Of a DNA stretch of 64,000 nucleotides, positions 59,118 through 64,000 are shown piece by piece. Under the pieces are notes generated by a model. The model saw only the letters and a program-made list of their open reading frames with translations. It searched no databases and had not been told where the DNA came from. Each line of letters begins with the position of its first letter. Position 1 is the first letter of the stretch. Origin of the DNA: Alphaproteobacteria bacterium. GTDB taxonomy: Bacteria > Pseudomonadota > Alphaproteobacteria > CAAGCB01 > CAG-977. The position numbers and the translations under genes are program-made. The DNA is taken from positions 251,638 to 315,637 of the forward strand of contig CAAGCY010000013.1 in NCBI GenBank assembly GCA_900768465.1, given 5' to 3'.

Positions 59118-62087
59118 ATGAAGCTGGGACGGACATTTCGGATTGTGCTGATGCTGACGCTGCTGACGGCGGCGCGGGCGTTTGCCGCCGTGTCCGTTTT
59201 TCCCGACGCGCAGGTTCGTTTGTTCGCCGTTCAGCGCGCGGACGAAAACAGTTTGGTGTTTTCATTCCCCGCCAAAACGGGCTTTAAGGAAAAAACGTCG
59301 GGCGATCGCTATACGCTGACGTTCGACGCCGCTGTGTCCAACCCCGAAGCTTTGCGCGTGCGTCATGTGCTGACGACTTTCCCCAAGGAAATGCAGCAGG
59401 CGGACGTTTCGGGAAATCCTTTGACATTGACGCTTCGTCTGCCGAAAGGGCAAACGGTCAAGGCTGTTCAAAACGGACGGAAAGTAACCGTGGTCATCAA
59501 GCGCGCCGCCGCGCCGAAGCCCGCGCCCGAAAAACGGGAGGCTGTAAAACCCGCCGAAACACCTGTTGTCCAACCCGCCGAAAAGCCTGTCGAAAAGCCC
59601 GCGCCGAAACCCGACCTTGTCGCCGTTTCGGAACCGAATCAAGCGGATGAACCGTTGATTCCCGATGTTTTGCCGGCAATCAGAGGACCTTCTCAGAATC
59701 TTTCCGTGCCGGATGTGGTTATGCCGCAGGACAAGGGATACCGTTCCGTTTCCCTCAGCTTTCCGTGGACGCGCATGACGGCGGCGGCGGCGTTCAGGCG
59801 GCAGGGGTATTTGTGGCTGGTGTTCGACCGCAAGGGCAACTTTAATTTCGACACCGAATTGGAACTTTACAAGGATATTCTGTACGAAATCGTCCAGATT
59901 CCGCACTCCAAAGCGACCATTTTGCGTTTGGTGACCGCGCCGGGGTACAATCCGTCGATGCGCCGCGAAGGGCTGCTCTGGATTGTCGATTTGATGGTTC
60001 AGCCGCTGCGCCCGAAAAAGAATCTGGATTTGATTTTGCAACGCAAAACGCCGTTCGGTCCCCGCATTTTTGTTCCGATGGACGAAACGCCCGAGGTTAT
60101 TCCTCTGATCGACCCCGAGGTCGGCGATTTGTTTTATATCGTGCCCGTGTTCGCGTTGGGCAAAGGGCTGTCCAACCAGCGGTCGTTCGTGGACGCGATG
60201 TTTTTGCCGACGGCGCAAGGGCTGGCGATTGTGCCGAATATCGAAGATTTGGCGCTTTACGCGTCGTCTTCGGGGTTGGAAGTTCGCGGCCCGAAAGGCG
60301 GCTTGCGTTTTTCGTCCGAAGACATTTTGTCTTATTTGGCGAAAAAGAAAGTCAACAAAAATCCGTTGGAACAAGTGCTGGATGTCGGTGTTTGGAAAAT
60401 AAACGCCGACGACAGCCGTTTTTTGCCCGTGTTGCATCAAATGGAAAAAGCGGTGGCGCTTGCTCCCGCCAAAGAAAAGCCGATAAAACGCCTGTTGCTG
60501 GCGCGTTATTGGTTCGCCAACGGGTTTTATCCCGAAACGCTGGGCGTTTTGCGCACGATAGCGTTCGATACGCCGAAATTTGCGGAACACAAGGCTTTTG
60601 TCGCTTTGCGCGGCGCGGCGAACTTTATGATGCAAAGATACCGCGAAGCGCTGACCGATTTTTCCCATCCCGCTTTGGACAGAGACGACGCCGTCCAATA
60701 CTGGAAAGCGGCGTCGCTGGCGGGATTGTCCGAAAAACCGCAAAAATACTTGGTTCCCATGCGCGAAAATATGGCGGTTTTGGGGGCTTATCCCATTGAA
60801 ATCAAAACGAAACTGGCGTTGGCGGGACTGCATGCCGCCGTCGCCGCAGGCGATGAATTTTCGGTGCAGAACTTTATGGAAGCGGCGGTCAATCCCGAAA
60901 ACTCCAAAGCAACGGATATCGAAATCAAATTCTACCACGCTTTGTGGCAGGAAGTGAACGGCATGTATTCGCTGGCGCAAAAGGAAATGCGCGAAGTCGC
61001 GAACGGCACGGATTTTTATTACCGCGCAATGGGCGGACTGGAAGCTTTGCGGATGGAATCCAAATCCGATTCCACGCCGCCCGATCAAAGAATCAAAGAG
61101 CTGGAACAGCTGTCATACGCTTGGCGCGGCGACGATTTTGAATACAACGTGATGACGATGCTGGTCGACGCTTATCAGGAACAAAAAGATTTCGCGCAAA
61201 TGCTGTATACTTTGAAAGGAATGCAGGTTCGTTTTGCCGATTTGCCCGAATCCAAAAAAATTCCGGGGCTGATGTCCGATTTGTTCGCAAAAATCTATTT
61301 GACGGACGCAGGCGATTCTTTGCCGCCGATTAAAGCGATTGCGCTGTTTGACGAATTTCACGACTTGCTGCCCAAAGGCGAACGGGGCGCAAAAGTCGTT
61401 CGCCGTTTGGCGGATAAACTGGTCACCATCGATTTGCCCGACCGCGCCGCCGAATTGCTGGAACAACAGTTGACTCAGCCTATCGGCAGGACGGAGCGCG
61501 GCTTGATTGCGACCCGTTTGGCGTTGGTGCGTTTGCTGAATCGGGAGCCTGCGGAAGCTTTGAAAGCGTTGAACGTCAGCGAAAACGGGACGTTTTCTCC
61601 CCGCGTCGCGCAACAGCGCCGCTATATGAAAGCCAAGGCTTTGGCGGATTTGAAACGTATCGACGAAGCCGCCGAATTGCTGGAAGACGACGATTCCGAT
61701 GCCGCCAAACAACTGCTTGCCGAGATTTTCTGGCAGGCTCAAATCTGGGACAAAGCGGCGGATGCTTTGAAACTGCTGATTAAACGCCCCGATGCCAAAA
61801 CGCCTTTGACCAAAGAAGAAGCTCAGCGCGTTTTGAACTGGGCGGCGGCTTTGCGGTTGGCGGGGCGTACAAAAGTCGTGCTGAGATTGCGTGAAAACTT
61901 TTTGCCGTATATGCAAAAAACGGAACTGGCGCAGGCGTTCGACTTTATCACGACCGCGCCGCAGCAGGGCGTTATGGACTATCGGCAGGTCGCTAACGAA
62001 GTCAAAGCCGCCGAAAACTTCAATACTTTCGCCAAAGGCTATGCCGAATTGCTGAAAACAAAAGGTTTGAGCGAAGCCGTGCAGTAG
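59118..62087 (+). CDS. Large secreted repeat protein of the flagellar cluster, unknown function
   Basis: A 989-residue protein with a signal peptide (cleavage near ARAFA). An N-terminal beta-rich domain (about residues 25-130) is followed by a Pro/Lys/Glu linker, a second beta-rich domain (about 190-420), and a helical C-terminal half that looks like TPR-type repeats (about 450-960). Similar long TPR proteins follow the cheY-like gene in flagellar clusters of some Rhodospirillales-like bacteria. The periplasmic location suggests a scaffold around the motor or the rod. It starts ten bases after the regulator gene. Confidence 0.65.
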   Translation: MKLGRTFRIVLMLTLLTAARAFAAVSVFPDAQVRLFAVQRADENSLVFSFPAKTGFKEKTSGDRYTLTFDAAVSNPEALRVRHVLTTFPKEMQQADVSGNPLTLTLRLPKGQTVKAVQNGRKVTVVIKRAAAPKPAPEKREAVKPAETPVVQPAEKPVEKPAPKPDLVAVSEPNQADEPLIPDVLPAIRGPSQNLSVPDVVMPQDKGYRSVSLSFPWTRMTAAAAFRRQGYLWLVFDRKGNFNFDTELELYKDILYEIVQIPHSKATILRLVTAPGYNPSMRREGLLWIVDLMVQPLRPKKNLDLILQRKTPFGPRIFVPMDETPEVIPLIDPEVGDLFYIVPVFALGKGLSNQRSFVDAMFLPTAQGLAIVPNIEDLALYASSSGLEVRGPKGGLRFSSEDILSYLAKKKVNKNPLEQVLDVGVWKINADDSRFLPVLHQMEKAVALAPAKEKPIKRLLLARYWFANGFYPETLGVLRTIAFDTPKFAEHKAFVALRGAANFMMQRYREALTDFSHPALDRDDAVQYWKAASLAGLSEKPQKYLVPMRENMAVLGAYPIEIKTKLALAGLHAAVAAGDEFSVQNFMEAAVNPENSKATDIEIKFYHALWQEVNGMYSLAQKEMREVANGTDFYYRAMGGLEALRMESKSDSTPPDQRIKELEQLSYAWRGDDFEYNVMTMLVDAYQEQKDFAQMLYTLKGMQVRFADLPESKKIPGLMSDLFAKIYLTDAGDSLPPIKAIALFDEFHDLLPKGERGAKVVRRLADKLVTIDLPDRAAELLEQQLTQPIGRTERGLIATRLALVRLLNREPAEALKALNVSENGTFSPRVAQQRRYMKAKALADLKRIDEAAELLEDDDSDAAKQLLAEIFWQAQIWDKAADALKLLIKRPDAKTPLTKEEAQRVLNWAAALRLAGRTKVVLRLRENFLPYMQKTELAQAFDFITTAPQQGVMDYRQVANEVKAAENFNTFAKGYAELLKTKGLSEAVQ

Positions 62088-62097
62088 GATTTTGCGT

Positions 62098-62625
62098 ATG
62101 TTTGATTCTTTTAAAAACGCTTATCAAAGCTTTTCCAATTCGGTGGACGGTTTCCAGCGGGATATGGCGGATATCCGCGATACTTTCGTCGGCATTAAAA
62201 ACGTTATCGGCGCGATTTTCAATTTTATGGGACAGGAAACGGCGATTTTGCTGTTCTGCACGTTTTTGTTCCTGTTCGTCGTCAATTTGATTCCGTTTTT
62301 GTTTGTCGGCAAAAAAGCGCGTTATTACATCGGTATCGGATTCGGGCTGTATTTGGGGCATTTTTTCCATTACACGCTGTTTTCGTCGTTCAAATTCATT
62401 CTGATTATGCTGTTGCCCGTCTTTATGGAATGGGGATTGGCGTGGGTGTTTTCCAAGCTTTGGAAGCTGATTCTCAAAGGGCTGGCGCTGTTGCCCAAAG
62501 GGCTGATTAAGCTGCCCGTTTTCGTGATGAAAAAATTGAAACGGAGCAAACCCGATTCGGCTTCAACAAACGAATCGGAAACCGAACCCGCCGAATCGGA
62601 CGACGAAAAAGAACCGCAAGCGTAA
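62098..62625 (+). CDS. Small membrane protein of unknown function
   Basis: About 175 residues from the ATG at 62098; a TTG six bases earlier is also in frame. An amphipathic N-terminal part precedes two to three membrane segments (about residues 47-70 and 76-120), and the C-terminus is Ser/Glu/Asp-rich. It follows the 989-residue gene by 10 bases and is the last gene of the flagellar operon. I recognise no family. Confidence 0.6.
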   Translation: MFDSFKNAYQSFSNSVDGFQRDMADIRDTFVGIKNVIGAIFNFMGQETAILLFCTFLFLFVVNLIPFLFVGKKARYYIGIGFGLYLGHFFHYTLFSSFKFILIMLLPVFMEWGLAWVFSKLWKLILKGLALLPKGLIKLPVFVMKKLKRSKPDSASTNESETEPAESDDEKEPQA

Positions 62626-62847
62626 GAATCTGTTTCAATTAAATCGAATATCGGTAAAATAGACCCGATGCCGAAGTGTGAAGACTTTGACATCGGGTAA
62701 AAACTCGACATCCGTTTGTTTATTACGCAAACAACTCTGCAGGAGCTTCCGTTTGCACAATAAAGACGGAGCGGACAATATATGATGAGGCTGTTTCCGA
62801 GGCTATTGGCATGCTAAGAAACTCTCCCACCATAAAAACAAGGATAT

Positions 62848-62863
62848 TTCCAAATTCGGAAAT
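62848..62863. promoter_or_regulatory. Operator candidate 1 of the S24 regulator
   Basis: TTTCCAAATTCGGAAA is a near-perfect palindrome with the core CCAAATTCGG, 87 bases before the regulator start. Confidence 0.5.
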
Positions 62864-62877
62864 TTGCAACAGTTATT

Positions 62878-62891
62878 TTCAAATTTGGGAA
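62878..62891. promoter_or_regulatory. Operator candidate 2 of the S24 regulator
   Basis: TTTCAAATTTGGGA shares the CAAATTTGG core with candidate 1, thirty bases downstream, as expected for cooperative repressor sites. Confidence 0.5.
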
Positions 62892-62949
62892 CTATCCGCG
62901 ATTCTGTCAGGTTTTTACCTTTGATTCTATTTGAAGACGAGGGCAAAAG

Positions 62950-63798
62950 GTGTTGAATCGTACAGCCATCCAAAGTCGGTTGCGGGAAATTGTCGGCAAA
63001 ATGCCGCTTTCCCGATTTGCCAAAGAATCGGGAATACCGCTTTCGACTCTCAGCCGCGCGTACAACGGTGCTGAAATTCTGAATTTGGAGCATATGCACA
63101 AAATTTGCGTCCGATTCGGTGTGCCGCTGACATGGCTGCTGGCGGAAGACGTCGGCGAATTGTCGGAACTGCCGATTCTCGGTTTTGCTTCGTGCGGCTT
63201 GGCGCAAGGTTGGTTTGTCGAGGAAAATCATCCCCGAACGGCACTTGTTCATGCTTGTTTTGCAAATTCGGATTCTTTCGGCGTCTTGGCAAAAGGCGAT
63301 TCCATGGTGCCTGCGGGAATCGAATCGGGCGATTTGTGCATCATCGATTCGTCAAAGCCCGTCGAATGCGGAAAACCCGTCATGGTGCGCGCCGATTGGT
63401 TTTACAAAGGCAAAAACACGTCCATGGCAACCATCAAAATTTTGGAATCCGAAAGCGAATCGGCTTATTTCCTCAAAGGCTGGTTTTCGGCACAGGACGG
63501 ATTGCCAGCGACTTCTTTTATAGACGAGCGTCCGAAATCCGCAATAACGTTCATTGCGCCCGTGATCCGAGTTGTCAAAGTCCGGTCGGAACAAAGCAGG
63601 CAAATCGATTCGGAGTCGATTCTGTACGACAAAGAAGTGCTCGCGCTGTGTTTTGAGGCTCTGAAACCCGTTTTTACGGATTTGGAGTCGGAAAAATTCA
63701 CCTCGATTCTGGATTGCCTGTATCGAAAAGTCCTGAAATCGGGTGAAAAAGATTTGTCCGTTGTTGCGGAAATTGTAAAACTTTTGATTAAAAAGTGA
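62950..63798 (+). CDS. XRE/S24 repressor-like regulator
   Basis: A 282-residue protein. An N-terminal helix-turn-helix lies at about residues 15-45 (LSRFAKESGIPLSTLSRAYN). A LexA/CI-type peptidase domain follows, with the catalytic Ser in GDSMVPAGIESGD and a Lys in MATIKILES that may complete the dyad. The GFASCG turn at about residue 77 stands where autocleavage usually occurs. The C-terminal 80 residues are extra. I chose the GTG at 62950 after GAGGGCAAAA. Such proteins repress phage or SOS-type genes, but no phage gene surrounds it. Confidence 0.82.
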   Translation: MLNRTAIQSRLREIVGKMPLSRFAKESGIPLSTLSRAYNGAEILNLEHMHKICVRFGVPLTWLLAEDVGELSELPILGFASCGLAQGWFVEENHPRTALVHACFANSDSFGVLAKGDSMVPAGIESGDLCIIDSSKPVECGKPVMVRADWFYKGKNTSMATIKILESESESAYFLKGWFSAQDGLPATSFIDERPKSAITFIAPVIRVVKVRSEQSRQIDSESILYDKEVLALCFEALKPVFTDLESEKFTSILDCLYRKVLKSGEKDLSVVAEIVKLLIKK

Positions 63799-63838
63799 GG
63801 AAATCCGCCGCTTTTATAAAACGCTTGCCCCAATTGTG

Positions 63839-63886
63839 AAAAAAAACAAAAAAAGATGTTGACTTAGGGGAGTGAAGGGATATATA
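63839..63886 (+). promoter_or_regulatory. Strong promoter with A-rich upstream element
   Basis: TTGACT and TATATA are separated by 16 bases (63859-63886). Two A runs of eight and seven bases (63839-63854) lie directly upstream, as in UP elements of rRNA promoters. Confidence 0.7.
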
Positions 63887-63892
63887 CACGAT

Positions 63893-64000
63893 TTTGCGCT
63901 TCGGGAACGGGGCGGAGCTATTAGAGAGAGTTTGAAGAAGAGAGAAGAAGAGATGTACAGGCGGCGGGCTTGTTTTAGACGAGACGTTGGCCAAAGTACA
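63893..64000 (+). other. Possible rRNA operon leader (cut by the window end)
   Basis: The stretch downstream of the strong promoter is purine-rich (GAGAGAAGAAGAGATG) and then GGCGG-rich, which resembles leaders preceding 16S rRNA in alphaproteobacteria. No rRNA sequence itself is in the window. A short open frame from 63953 is not convincing. Confidence 0.4.

Larger units (their letters stand above)
62626..62949 (+). other. Non-coding region upstream of the S24 regulator, with inverted repeats
   Basis: No credible gene is seen in 324 bases. An inverted repeat ACCCGATG and CATCGGGT (62663-62698) lacks a following T run. GTTTG and CAAAC arms occur near 62714-62733. Two operator-like palindromes at 62848 and 62878 are listed separately. 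Confidence 0.5.

Noticed and set aside
62803..63252. 149-codon minus-strand frame overlapping the S24 gene start
   Set aside because: It covers the operator region and the regulator gene in antisense, with no domain.
62626..63798. Prophage or integrated element around the S24 regulator
   Set aside because: No integrase, structural or replication gene and no flanking direct repeat is visible in the window.
63953..64000. Short open frame from ATG at 63953
   Set aside because: Arg-rich and too short to judge; the context looks like an RNA leader.

Overview
The window looks like chromosomal DNA from an alphaproteobacterium of moderate GC content. Evidence for this is the CtrA response regulator with a TTAA-N7-TTAA box in its own upstream region, a DivL-type PAS protein next to tsaE-amgK-murU-addB, the metK-trmB-rimP-nusA-ylxR-infB-rbfA block, ftsE-ftsX beside a zinc-ribbon gene, and flagellar genes of the alphaproteobacterial type (FlaF, a DUF6468-like protein, MotE). 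The gene order resembles Rhodospirillales-like lineages, but I cannot name a species.

Layout. 1-6.4 kb (minus strand): start of addB, murU, amgK, tsaE, a degenerate nuclease-domain membrane protein, a very basic protein of unknown function, and a DivL-like protein. 6.4-15.9 kb (plus): XRE regulator, metK, trmB, a STAS protein, then rimP, nusA, ylxR-L7Ae, infB, rbfA and a HAD phosphatase. 15.8-19.8 kb (minus): an RgpF-like polysaccharide gene behind a G11 tract, then plsC, a DUF218 protein, ftsX and ftsE. 19.8-33.4 kb: zinc-ribbon protein, lysA, lptM-like lipoprotein, TlpA-like protein, gpt, a flavin reductase with a basic tail, polA, pssA-psd, a LysM protein, tRNA-Pro(CGG), two hydrolases, a DEAD-box helicase and an esterase.

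33.5-44.3 kb holds the most unusual part, a one-directional set of type IV secretion genes: two VirB8-like proteins, a small lipoprotein in the VirB7 position, a long VirB9-like protein, a 2201-residue VirB10-like protein carrying about 1550 residues of a 17-residue repeat, and a VirB11 ATPase. No virB3, virB4, virB6 or virD4 is present in the window. This looks like an envelope-spanning core complex plus one ATPase.

44.3-62.6 kb is mostly flagellar: flaF, a solute-binding protein, the trifunctional Aas protein, ctrA, fliI-fliJ, a second flaF with a frameshifted end, the minus-strand operon flgF-flgG-flgA-flgH behind a sigma-54-type promoter, and the plus-strand operon fliL-fliM-DUF6468-motE-response regulator-989-residue secreted protein-small membrane protein. 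CtrA and DivL in one window suggest that the cell-cycle circuit that controls flagella in this class is present. The right end carries an orphan S24-type repressor with two palindromic candidate operators, then a strong promoter with an A-rich upstream element that may drive an rRNA operon beyond the window.
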